Assembly (NCBI GenBank): GCA_023512255.1
Contig: JAILZY010000002.1
Coordinates: 47,062 to 111,061, forward strand
Direction: 5' to 3'
Source of the DNA: a bacterium
GTDB lineage: Bacteria > SZUA-182 > DTGQ01
Length of the DNA: 64,000 nucleotides
In this document: in pieces, positions 44,861 to 52,738 of the stretch
How the letters are laid out: every line of letters begins with the position of its first letter
How positions within the stretch are numbered: position 1 is the first letter of the stretch
Notes under the pieces: model-generated
Told to the model about the DNA's origin: nothing
Databases searched by the model: none
What the model saw: the letters and a program-made list of their open reading frames with translations, nothing else
Position numbers and translations under genes: made by a program

Positions 44861-46135
44861 TCAGGCAGAGAGTAGCCTGGTATAGATTTTGAAGTAGCGC
44901 TCCATCCTCTTTAGTAGGGAAAGGGGCGGTTTTGACTGCTGGCATGTTCTTTCCCGACACAGGTGTCTGATTTGTCTGTTTATAATGAACTTAAGACACT
45001 TGCCGGTCAAATCGGAAATATTATCTAGTCCCAAACTGCCTCTGCTCTCCTCTAGCTCATGTTCATATAAATTTCCATTTGCCTTGCCACCTGAGCGATC
45101 CTCCTGATGATCAATCATCAGGGCCTCAATCGGATCTAAAGAAAAAGCCTCTCTGCTCGATCCAGCCCCTACCCACGGATAAACCAAGATCTCGACTATC
45201 GGCTGACGGCGATGAAAATTCCTAGGGCCAACCTGCCCGATGTAGATAATATGTCCTGAAGTATTAAAACATTGATGTCGACGAGCTTCAGGCCCATCCT
45301 CTTCATTTTCCCCGCTGATCTTGCCACAAACCTGAAGCAGCGAGCTAGCTCCCTGCCGATGGTAAAGGGAGCGGATGAAACGGACTATCTGATCATCCTC
45401 CTGCAAATGGCCTTCCTGCGAAAATGTGCTGTCCGATTGGGCCGATGGTATCTTATGACAGTCGCTCTCTTCTCCAGAAACTACAAAAACATTCCCCTCA
45501 GGGACCCCAAGCTCTATGAGCTCCTGTCGCCACGACTCTTCTCTGACCACCACAGCCTCGGCCTGCCGCCACAGGAAAGCTTCCAGTAGATCTTGCCTCA
45601 AAACAAGGCTCGGTGAAATCATCTCCTCCTTGGCGGCACTGCCACTTGAATCCTCGAAAGCTTGACCTAGGCTGTATTGCCTATTATTCAGCTGCCAGAC
45701 ATTATTACTCATATCATAAAGCATCGGAATTTTCTCGCGGCGGCAAACCTCCAGGGCAGCCAGCCCACTCGTGCATGGTAGGTGGGCATGGATCAGGTGA
45801 ATTCTCTGCCGGCTGACAAGCTCTGAGATAGCCTGCTGCAAGATGGAGATTGAAAGTTTTTCCTCCTGAGGAAGACAATGCCTTTTAAAATCATCTCCTC
45901 TCCTCATCGGGGGAAAGGTCCGATAATGATAAATCCCATCGATCAACTCAAGAGAATTAGAGACAATTTCATGCCGAGGAGAGGTGATTACCAGGGGAGT
46001 TAGCCCAAGATCCCTTTGCAGCTTTATCAGGCGGTAAGTTTTCAGGCTATATCCGGTAACATACGGCAAGGAATGATCCAGAATGTGCAAAATCTTCACA
46101 GATGGTTCCACACAAACACCGATGCTGTCTTTCAT
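44861..46135 (-). CDS. Divergent glycosyltransferase, exosortase-cluster type
   Basis: A 424-residue protein whose N-terminus ILHILDHSLPYVTGYSLKTYRL closely resembles the glycosyltransferases found in exosortase A (PEP-CTERM) polysaccharide clusters. The N-terminal half looks complete. In the C-terminal half the donor-binding Rossmann domain is eroded: RFIRSLYHRQGASSLL and YIGQVGPRNFHRRQPIVEILVYPW recall the usual segments, but the expected glycines are missing and a polar insertion (EDRSGGKANGNLYEHELEES) follows. An EX7E-like EAFSLDPIE remains. It may be an inactive or repurposed enzyme. ATGA overlap with a short upstream ORF suggests past translational coupling. No exosortase is in the window. 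Confidence 0.72.
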   Translation of the reverse strand: MKDSIGVCVEPSVKILHILDHSLPYVTGYSLKTYRLIKLQRDLGLTPLVITSPRHEIVSNSLELIDGIYHYRTFPPMRRGDDFKRHCLPQEEKLSISILQQAISELVSRQRIHLIHAHLPCTSGLAALEVCRREKIPMLYDMSNNVWQLNNRQYSLGQAFEDSSGSAAKEEMISPSLVLRQDLLEAFLWRQAEAVVVREESWRQELIELGVPEGNVFVVSGEESDCHKIPSAQSDSTFSQEGHLQEDDQIVRFIRSLYHRQGASSLLQVCGKISGENEEDGPEARRHQCFNTSGHIIYIGQVGPRNFHRRQPIVEILVYPWVGAGSSREAFSLDPIEALMIDHQEDRSGGKANGNLYEHELEESRGSLGLDNISDLTGKCLKFIINRQIRHLCRERTCQQSKPPLSLLKRMERYFKIYTRLLSA

Positions 46136-46269
46136 GCCAGCCCCCTGGCTTCTAGGTTGAGATCATAGACATGAATTACCTCAGAGAATTTCTCACCGTA
46201 CTTATCGGAAGAAATCTTCGCGGCTATCATCTTTTTGACTCCGGGCAAGAGAAGCTGATTGTATGACAT
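46132..46269 (-). pseudogene. Short ORF, possible gene remnant cut by element B2
   Basis: 45 codons (MSYNQLLLPGVKKMI...) ending with an ATGA overlap onto the glycosyltransferase start. The frame stays open upstream through inverted-repeat element B2, which would supply meaningless residues. No ribosome-binding site is visible before the internal ATG. It looks like the 3' end of a gene that lost its 5' part, perhaps when the element inserted. I do not recognise it; a genuine short gene cannot be excluded. Confidence 0.35.
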
Positions 46270-46291
46270 TGATTGTCTTGATGATTTAAGA

Positions 46292-46402
46292 GGTTCTTTC
46301 GCTAAATGCGTAACACAAGTGCGCGGCGTATCAATTACGCCATCAATTGTAGGTGCGGACTTTGTGCCGCCGCAGCTTGCGCACTTTATTAGCGAAAGGA
46401 CC
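46292..46402. mobile_element. MITE-like element B, copy 2 (111 bp)
   Basis: The ends are GGTTCTTTCGCTAA and the complement of GGTCCTTTCGCTAA (13 of 14 matching). ATTTAAGA flanks both ends directly as a perfect 8-bp target duplication. The interior resembles copy 1 but lacks about 28 bp. The GG-ending repeats and 8-bp duplication recall ISL3-family elements; this affiliation is tentative. Confidence 0.8.
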
Positions 46403-46455
46403 ATTTAAGAAAAGGGGAATGCAGGGGAATATCTCTTTTTGAGGAAATTTTTCGC

Positions 46456-48120
46456 CTAAATCTGCTCCCTGATCCTTGCAACCTGCCGAGCTACGGTCTC
46501 TACCGCTTCAATACCGGTCCAAGGGCTCATGATAAACGACTTAATGGCAGCTATTGGTAGCCGCTCATCGTAGCCTGCATGCCGATAAGCATCTGTCCAG
46601 GACAAGAGGACTCCCTCACCAGCCATAGCCTGCTGGTGGATGCGCTCAAAGATGCGGCGATTGTAAGCATTGTGCTCCTGTAGCTGCTTGCAATAGTCAG
46701 GATCGGTCTGCTCCCGCTGAAAAGCAAGAGCAGGATCCACCCCGTCAGGGTAAACCCGAAAGAGAGTTACCGGGCCATAGTTATAATCATTGAGCACCTC
46801 AACAAAAGGGTAGCTCTCAAGCCTCTCGCGCAGCATCTCGGACATTTCAACTACGTGCCCGATTATGGCCCGATACCCTTGCTTGCCGAGAAGTCGCATA
46901 TTAGCCAAGGCGGCCAGGGCGCTTGCCCCAGAGCGCGAGCACTCCAGGGTATAGATTCCGGGATTATAGTGCCCAAACCGATACAAATAGGGCATCTGGG
47001 CCGGGTCTCGGCTCAGGAGATTTAGATCGCTTCGGTTCTTGACCATAAAGACACTGGAAATATAGGGTGCATAGCCTGTCTTATGAAAGTCAATGCCCAG
47101 GCTGTCAGCCATTGACAGGGCGCTGATCCGCTGAACAGAGTCTTGCAGCGAGCGAATCGTTCGGGCATGAAGACCCAGGGGATTGATTTGGAAGTCATAG
47201 TCGCGAAATGTCAGCCAGGCCCAGCCAATGACCGAATCAGCATGAACATGAGGCGGATGCTCCAGGCCGTACTCTTTAGCCAGTTGATCTCTCAAATGGA
47301 CAATAGCCGCAAGATCATCAATCCCAAAGGCATCGGTTGTGCCAAGGGTAGCGATGATAGCGGCGATCCTCTCTTTACGCTCAAAAGCGCGGCGAAGATA
47401 ATTTTCAAGATCTATCAATGACATTTCATTATTTGCAGTCGATGGTATGGTTACCACATTCTTGGTGCCGATCCCAAGCCAGCCAGCCACATTGAGTCGG
47501 CTGTAGTGCGAAGCCTCAGAGGTAACAATTTTGACCCCCTCGCCGCGCACTCCGCAAGACATAACCTGGCCACCAAAGAGCTTCTCAAGGCCCAGCTTGC
47601 AGCCATAGAGGATCGTCCCTGTGCCGCCAAAGGTAAAGATCCCCCCGGCCTGCTTCGGGTCATAGCCAACCAAATCGCAGAGCATGGCTATTGCCTGGAC
47701 CTCAGCTTCGGCGAATCGGCCTGAGTATTCATCGGATAGGATATTCGGATTGTAGATGGCGCCGGCCATAAAAGCCATAATACTTGGAATAGTAGGTGGG
47801 GCAATGACCTGAGCCTGGCAGTTCGGATGAGCCCAGATGATCATGCCCTGGCAGTAGTCGGCTAAAAGCTTGGTCATTTCCTCTACTGAGCTTATCTTTT
47901 CTGGAAAACCCTGCTGAAAGCTATTCTCGTATCGCCTCTCCTGTTCTATGCCTAGAATCGGAGCTGCGGATTTCAAGCTGTCTACCCGATCGAGAAAATT
48001 GGATATGGTGTGAACAAAGTAGCCGTCCATAATAGGATTTGAGGTCGGCACAGGGAAAAAGGTCTTTAGCTGCTCAAGAATATCGGTGTAGTTTTGCCAC
48101 TGTCTCGGTCCATTGGACAT
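46456..48120 (-). CDS. PLP-dependent group II decarboxylase family protein
   Basis: A 554-residue pyridoxal-phosphate enzyme of the glutamate/aromatic-amino-acid decarboxylase family. Features are the cofactor-binding GIFTFGGTGTILYGCKLGLE, SEASHYSRLNVAGWLGIG, the aspartate region HVHADSVIGWAW, and the lysine expected to bind PLP in GIDFHKTGYAPYISS near residue 355. The HKTGY context differs from the HKW of glutamate and DOPA decarboxylases, so the amino-acid substrate is open. It would release an amine. It lies between element B2 and element C, upstream of the eroded glycosyltransferase and the Cys-less asparagine-synthetase homologue, all on one strand. Confidence 0.88.
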   Translation of the reverse strand: MSNGPRQWQNYTDILEQLKTFFPVPTSNPIMDGYFVHTISNFLDRVDSLKSAAPILGIEQERRYENSFQQGFPEKISSVEEMTKLLADYCQGMIIWAHPNCQAQVIAPPTIPSIMAFMAGAIYNPNILSDEYSGRFAEAEVQAIAMLCDLVGYDPKQAGGIFTFGGTGTILYGCKLGLEKLFGGQVMSCGVRGEGVKIVTSEASHYSRLNVAGWLGIGTKNVVTIPSTANNEMSLIDLENYLRRAFERKERIAAIIATLGTTDAFGIDDLAAIVHLRDQLAKEYGLEHPPHVHADSVIGWAWLTFRDYDFQINPLGLHARTIRSLQDSVQRISALSMADSLGIDFHKTGYAPYISSVFMVKNRSDLNLLSRDPAQMPYLYRFGHYNPGIYTLECSRSGASALAALANMRLLGKQGYRAIIGHVVEMSEMLRERLESYPFVEVLNDYNYGPVTLFRVYPDGVDPALAFQREQTDPDYCKQLQEHNAYNRRIFERIHQQAMAGEGVLLSWTDAYRHAGYDERLPIAAIKSFIMSPWTGIEAVETVARQVARIREQI

Positions 48121-48150
48121 AATAATCTCTCTTTCTTATATCTTTTTCTT

Positions 48151-48303
48151 ACTACCGGACACATTTTATCTTCCGGTTTTGTATGTGCCTTCTTGAGTGC
48201 AGGCATTTCATGTCATTCCCACGTAGGCAGAAATCCAGAGGGTTGCGGCAACCATACATGGATTACCACTTTCGCGGGAGTGATGATAAAAGTGTCCGGT
48301 AGT
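48151..48303. mobile_element. MITE-like element C (153 bp)
   Basis: The outer ends ACTACCGGACAC(A)TTTTATC and GATAAAAGTGTCCGGTAGT are inverted repeats with one extra base on the left. The interior also pairs: TCATTCCCACG...AAATCCA against GGATTACCACTTTCGCGGGAGTGATGA. A TA dinucleotide abuts CCGG at both ends and could be the target duplication. No ORF. Only one copy is in the window. Confidence 0.7.
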
Positions 48304-48314
48304 GAAATCTTTTT

Positions 48315-49040
48315 TCATTCCTCACTGCCCTTTAGGCTTTTTTCAGATACCATGCCACCGAGATGGCGCTGAAACCACTGGGCGGCCAGCCGCGCCACTT
48401 CATCCAGCTTGCCAGGCTCTTCAAAGAGATGGGATGCGCCTGGAACAATCACCAGCTCCCGCTCTCCCCCCAATTGGGCATAAGCCTGCTGATTTAAGGG
48501 TATGACCGGATAATCCCTCCCGCCGACAATGAGCAGGGTAGGGACCTTCACCTTTGGCAGGATAGACAAAACCATATCAGGCCGCCCACCCCTTGATACC
48601 ACTGCCCCGATAACCTCCGGCCCTAGAATAGCCGCCGCGCAGAGTGCGGCCGCGGCTCCAGTACTAGCCCCAAAATAGCCAATTCTACTTCCTTGAATTT
48701 CTGGCCTCTTTTGTATCCAGCGGGTTGAAGCTATCAGCCTCTTAGTTAATAGATCAATATCGAACCGCCTCTCATACCTAATATCTTCCTGCTCGGTCAA
48801 AAGATCAAATAACAAGGTAGCCATCCCTGCTCGGCGAAGCAGCAAAGCCACATAGGTATTTCGAGGACTAAGGCGGCTGCTCCCACTGCCATGAGCAAAT
48901 ATGACTACTCCGGCCGCGGCCGCAAGTGGCAAGCTAAGCGTCCCTTTAAGATTCACTCCCTCATCAGTAGGGATCGTAACCTCCTCATCCTGCCGCGGCG
49001 GCTGCTGCTGGTTACTTCCACCTGCCTGATTATCCTCCAT
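48315..49040 (-). CDS. Alpha/beta hydrolase (dienelactone hydrolase-like)
   Basis: A 241-residue alpha/beta-hydrolase. After a Gln-rich N-terminal stretch come FAHGSGSSRLSPRN (oxyanion region), the nucleophile elbow GYFGASTGAAAAL, the acid in LLIVGGRDYPVI and the histidine in VPGASHLFEEPGKL, so the triad is intact. No signal peptide is seen. Such proteins are sometimes annotated as dienelactone hydrolases, but the substrate cannot be assigned. It lies 38 bp after the debranching-enzyme gene and may share its transcript, and ends next to element C. Confidence 0.85.
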   Translation of the reverse strand: MEDNQAGGSNQQQPPRQDEEVTIPTDEGVNLKGTLSLPLAAAAGVVIFAHGSGSSRLSPRNTYVALLLRRAGMATLLFDLLTEQEDIRYERRFDIDLLTKRLIASTRWIQKRPEIQGSRIGYFGASTGAAAALCAAAILGPEVIGAVVSRGGRPDMVLSILPKVKVPTLLIVGGRDYPVIPLNQQAYAQLGGERELVIVPGASHLFEEPGKLDEVARLAAQWFQRHLGGMVSEKSLKGSEE

Positions 49041-49077
49041 CTAATCGCTCTCCTTCCTTGCTGAATATTGAGCGGCC

Positions 49078-51243
49078 TCATTTTATGACCATAACCTCAA
49101 CCGCACCCTCCCGACGAAGCACAACCACACCCACATCCTGAGCATGTCGCCTAAGAGAAAGATCTATTGATGCCCCCGCAACCTTAAGATTTTTAATCTC
49201 AACCTCATCAAGAAACTCCGGCAAAAGAGGATAATGGAAGCAAACCTGCCCTGCCGGAGCATTGATCGAAAGCCCCAAACAAGATTGAAGGAGTAAAAAT
49301 ACCGCTCCAATGGCCCAAGATTGTGGTGCACAGGCAACAGGGTATAGAGTAGGCCCCACCCCAGGGCGGCGAACAAATCCACAGAACAATTCCGGCAGAC
49401 GATGAAGATCCATGGACAGGGTAGCGTCAAGAAGACCAGACATAATCTTGGGAATAAACCCCTTTAGCTTGTAGCGAGAAAGCCCCCAGGCAATAAGGGA
49501 ATTGTCATGAGGCCAGACAGACCCATTATGGTAGGACATGGGATTATACCGTGCTTCTGACTCAGCTACGGTCCGAATTCCCCATCCAGAGAAAAACCCG
49601 CGGCCAAGGAGAAGCTCGGCCACCTGCCGGGCATGCTCCTCAGTGGCGATTCCAGAAAAGAGGCAGTGGCCAGCATTAGAGGTGCGTACTCGACAAGGGT
49701 TCTTCTTACCATCGAGAGCAAAAGCATAGGTTGAAAGCTCTTCACACCAGAAGGCCTCCTCAAACCTCCCCTTGAGTTTCTGAGCTGCCACAAGAAGCCT
49801 CTCGGCCACCTGCGGGTATCCCAAAACAGAGGCTAAATAAGCGGCCCGACACTTGGCATCATATACATACCCTTGAACCTCACACAGGGCAATCGGCCCC
49901 TCAGCCAGCGTCCCATCAGCATGGAAAACCGCATCATGGGAATCCTTCCAGCCCTGATTAATTAGCCCCTCGGTCGTATGTCGCTTATATTCCACAAATC
50001 CATCTCCATCCTGATCACCATATTGGTCGATCCACTCAATAGCCAGCATGATATTTGGCCAGATTGATTGAATAAACTCCCGATCCGCGGTTCTCTCATA
50101 ATAGGCTCCAGCCAAAATAATAAACAGCGGAGTGGAATCTACACTGCCATAGTAGCGACCAAAAGGGATTTCTCCAAGAGCAGCCATCTCTCCAAGGCGA
50201 ATTTCATGGAGAATCTTGCCTGGTTCAGCATCCCGCCGAGCATCACTCTCTCTGGCTTGCATTGAAGCCAGATAGGCTAAAACTCCCCGAGCAATATCGG
50301 GAGCAACCCACAGCATCTGAAAAGCAGTGATAATTCCATCCCGACCAAAGGCTGTACTGAACCAAGGGACTCCGGCATAAGGATATAGCCCGTGGGCCGT
50401 AGCCGTGAGCATCATGCAAAGATCGGCTTGCGAGCGACTCAGCCACTCGTTGAATTGCTCATTAGAGGTAGAAACCTCACAAAATCGAGCTCTTATGTCC
50501 TTCAGAGAATCTGCGGCCTCAACCCAGGCACTCTGATAAGAATGAGACAAGAGTTTTCCTCGCCCACAGGTGCAGCAGACAGTCATAAAAAATGTGGCCG
50601 TCTGCTTGGGTTTAAGACTCACCTGAAAGCTCGCCTCAGATGGAGAGAGGCGATCTGGCCATGGAGAGAATTCAATATGCGTCTGCCGCACCTTCCCATC
50701 GAGCCCCTCATAGGAGAGAACAACTCGCCCCCCCTCAACCAAAGGCTCCAGCAGCCTGCCCCTTCGCTCTCTGACCATACCCCGAACCTCAAAAATATCA
50801 ACAAAATCAGCGTCAAAACATAGGGAAAAATCAATATTGATCTCATCAAGACCATAATTTAAAAGCCGCAGGCGCTCATAGCTCGCTCCCTGCCAGAGAA
50901 ACTTAGAGCGGAAAATATGCAAACTCCCTCTTGGGACCACCACCTCATCACCAACCAGAATGTCGAGATTGGTCAGGTCTACGGCCAAAACCTCATTGGT
51001 TTCTCTGATGGTTGAGCTGAGAAGAAGAGGTCGGTTTTTGCCAAGGCGAAGCTCAAGCCGTGAGAGAAACCGTGTCCCTTCATGATAAATACCCTGCTCG
51101 CAGCTTCCCAGACAAAGAATGTCCCCATAGTGATCAAAGACGGCAAAGGTTTCACCATGCTTCAAAACCCGCCTGTTTTTTTCAGCCAGAGAAAATGTGG
51201 CTAGAATATAAAATTCATCTTCGACCCGAATCTTCTCTTCCAA
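49078..51243 (-). CDS. Amylo-alpha-1,6-glucosidase / glycogen debranching enzyme family
   Basis: A 721-residue glycoside hydrolase-like protein. The N-terminal domain (residues about 5-215) is the debranching-enzyme N-terminal beta-sandwich with KHGETFAVFDHYGDI and GIYHEGTRFLSRLELRLG. The catalytic (alpha/alpha)6 barrel has GVPWFSTAFGRDGIITAFQ, INQGWKDSHDAVFHADG and YNPMSYHNGSVWPHDNSLIAWG, which are typical. The gene overlaps the upstream glycosyltransferase gene by 29 bp. The pair is found together in other bacteria and probably serves storage-polysaccharide or trehalose-like metabolism, separate from the exopolysaccharide genes; substrate is inferred. Confidence 0.9.
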   Translation of the reverse strand: MEEKIRVEDEFYILATFSLAEKNRRVLKHGETFAVFDHYGDILCLGSCEQGIYHEGTRFLSRLELRLGKNRPLLLSSTIRETNEVLAVDLTNLDILVGDEVVVPRGSLHIFRSKFLWQGASYERLRLLNYGLDEINIDFSLCFDADFVDIFEVRGMVRERRGRLLEPLVEGGRVVLSYEGLDGKVRQTHIEFSPWPDRLSPSEASFQVSLKPKQTATFFMTVCCTCGRGKLLSHSYQSAWVEAADSLKDIRARFCEVSTSNEQFNEWLSRSQADLCMMLTATAHGLYPYAGVPWFSTAFGRDGIITAFQMLWVAPDIARGVLAYLASMQARESDARRDAEPGKILHEIRLGEMAALGEIPFGRYYGSVDSTPLFIILAGAYYERTADREFIQSIWPNIMLAIEWIDQYGDQDGDGFVEYKRHTTEGLINQGWKDSHDAVFHADGTLAEGPIALCEVQGYVYDAKCRAAYLASVLGYPQVAERLLVAAQKLKGRFEEAFWCEELSTYAFALDGKKNPCRVRTSNAGHCLFSGIATEEHARQVAELLLGRGFFSGWGIRTVAESEARYNPMSYHNGSVWPHDNSLIAWGLSRYKLKGFIPKIMSGLLDATLSMDLHRLPELFCGFVRRPGVGPTLYPVACAPQSWAIGAVFLLLQSCLGLSINAPAGQVCFHYPLLPEFLDEVEIKNLKVAGASIDLSLRRHAQDVGVVVLRREGAVEVMVIK

Positions 51244-52408
51244 AGCCTCTCCTTAGCACCTTGACTCGCTCAGCCCGATCAGCCCCATGACTATCAGCAG
51301 ACCAATCGCCATCACTATTGTCTAGCCCAAAGGCCGATCCGGCTTGCTCAATCTTTATCTTTTCTTTCTGCTCAGAAATTTTCCGCTCACTGATCATCCT
51401 CTGGTAAAGCTTCAGATAGTCTTTGGCCAGCCGCCTAGCTGAAAAGCGCTCTTCAAAAATCTGACGGCACCTCCGGCGGCTTAAGGTTGTAACTTGCTTG
51501 ACCGCTTCTGCCGCCTCCCCTATCCCATTCACCAAAAAGCCGGTCAGGCCATGATCAATGATCTCCGGCACAGAACCTAACCGATAGGCAATAACCGGAG
51601 TCCCACAAGCCATAGACTCAATCATTACCAGGCCGAACGGCTCCGGCCAATCAATCGGGAAAAGAAGCGCATAGGCATTCCCAAGAAAATCATTCTTTTC
51701 TCTCTCGCCAATCTCACCGATATACTCAACCAGAGGCTCCTTGAGGAGCGGCTTGATAATGTTATTGAAATAATCCAAATTGACCGGATCAAGCTTGGCC
51801 GCAACCTTAAGTTCCATCCCGACCCGCTTGGCAATCTGAATAGCCCGATCGAGCCGCTTTTCAGGTGAGATACGACCAAGAAAGGCCAAATACTTGCCAT
51901 GCTCCTCCCGCAAAGTATAAAGATCTTCAGGCAGACCATGATAGACCGTGCCCTGCCAGTTTACCCAGGGGAGCGGCTTGCGCTGATTATCAGAGATCGA
52001 CACCACAGGCATGTCGCTAAATTCCCGATACAGCCCTTGCAGGTCCGCTATATCCAGCCTCCCGTGAAGAGTGCTAATATGAGCAACCTTAAGCCGCCTT
52101 AGAGTAGGAAAATGAATATAGTCAATATGGAAATGCACAATGTCAAACTGATCCACATTTTTGAATACCTGCTCTAGCATCAGCACATGATGAGCCATGC
52201 AGTCCTGACATTGTCTGCTTAACCTCAAAGACTGCTCGCAAGGGGAGATCAGACGAGCGCTGGTAATCGAATCCCCACTGGCGAAAAGAGTTACCTCATG
52301 GCCCTGTCGAACCAGCTCCTCGGTAAGATAAGAGACCACTCGCTCCGTTCCACCATAGTATTTCGGAGGAACACTCTCATATAACGGAGCAACTTGGGCT
52401 ATATACAT
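51215..52408 (-). CDS. Glycosyltransferase family 4
   Basis: A 397-residue GT-B enzyme beginning MYIAQVAPLYESVPPKYYGGTERVV, a well-recognised GT4 subgroup opening. Also present are HFHIDYIHFP, the donor-domain segment AFLGRISPEKRLDRAIQIAK and the EX7E in EPFGLVMIESMACGTPVIA. The last 50 residues are charged and disordered and overlap the debranching-enzyme gene, which suggests translational coupling. This combination points to intracellular glucan or glycoside metabolism rather than the exopolysaccharide. The exact donor is unknown. Confidence 0.92.
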   Translation of the reverse strand: MYIAQVAPLYESVPPKYYGGTERVVSYLTEELVRQGHEVTLFASGDSITSARLISPCEQSLRLSRQCQDCMAHHVLMLEQVFKNVDQFDIVHFHIDYIHFPTLRRLKVAHISTLHGRLDIADLQGLYREFSDMPVVSISDNQRKPLPWVNWQGTVYHGLPEDLYTLREEHGKYLAFLGRISPEKRLDRAIQIAKRVGMELKVAAKLDPVNLDYFNNIIKPLLKEPLVEYIGEIGEREKNDFLGNAYALLFPIDWPEPFGLVMIESMACGTPVIAYRLGSVPEIIDHGLTGFLVNGIGEAAEAVKQVTTLSRRRCRQIFEERFSARRLAKDYLKLYQRMISERKISEQKEKIKIEQAGSAFGLDNSDGDWSADSHGADRAERVKVLRRGFGREDSGRR

Positions 52409-52550
52409 AGAAGTAAACCTTTCCCTTGAACAATAATTTCCGATTGATCACCTCTTCCCGTTGTTGTTACCCCATGAATCGGTATTATCAGCCAATTTCA
52501 ATGACTCTTTGGATAGAATCACATTAAGTTTAAGGGGAAAAACATTAATA

Positions 52551-52610
52551 GGGGAAAACCCTTTTGAAAAAGGGTTTTCCCCTTAAAACCCCTTTCCTAA
52601 AACTTTTAAT
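52551..52610 (-). repeat. Repeat D, copy 1, with a strong hairpin
   Basis: GGGGAAAACCCTTTT pairs with AAAAGGGTTTTCCCC (52551-52582), followed by TTAAAACCCCTTTCCTAAAACTTTT. The complement matches repeat D2 at 63851 closely, including the unpaired arm AAGTTTTAGGAAAGGGGT. It is a dispersed hairpin repeat; no T-run suits it as a terminator. Confidence 0.75.
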
Positions 52611-52632
52611 AACCTTCGGGATTATGAAGAGA

Positions 52633-52695
52633 AGATTGTTGAATAAAAGATTGTTTTGAATAACAGATTGTTAGATTTGAATAAAAGGTTGTTAA
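52633..52695. repeat. Degenerate tandem array, about four AGATTGTT-GAATAA units
   Basis: AGATTGTTGAATAAA, AGATTGTTTTGAATAAC, AGATTGTTAGATTTGAATAAA and AGGTTGTTAAAG follow each other in the spacer downstream of the M16 peptidase gene. Confidence 0.65.
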
Positions 52696-52738
52696 AGAAA
52701 ATTATTATGGAGAAAAGATCATTGAGAAATAAGAAAAG

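Larger units (their letters stand above)
52409..52738. other. Spacer with repeat D1 and a degenerate tandem array
   Basis: A 330-bp spacer between the M16 gene end and the GT4 start. It holds repeat D1 (52551-52610) and an array of AGATTGTT..GAATAA units (about 52633-52695). No gene is seen. Confidence 0.6.
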
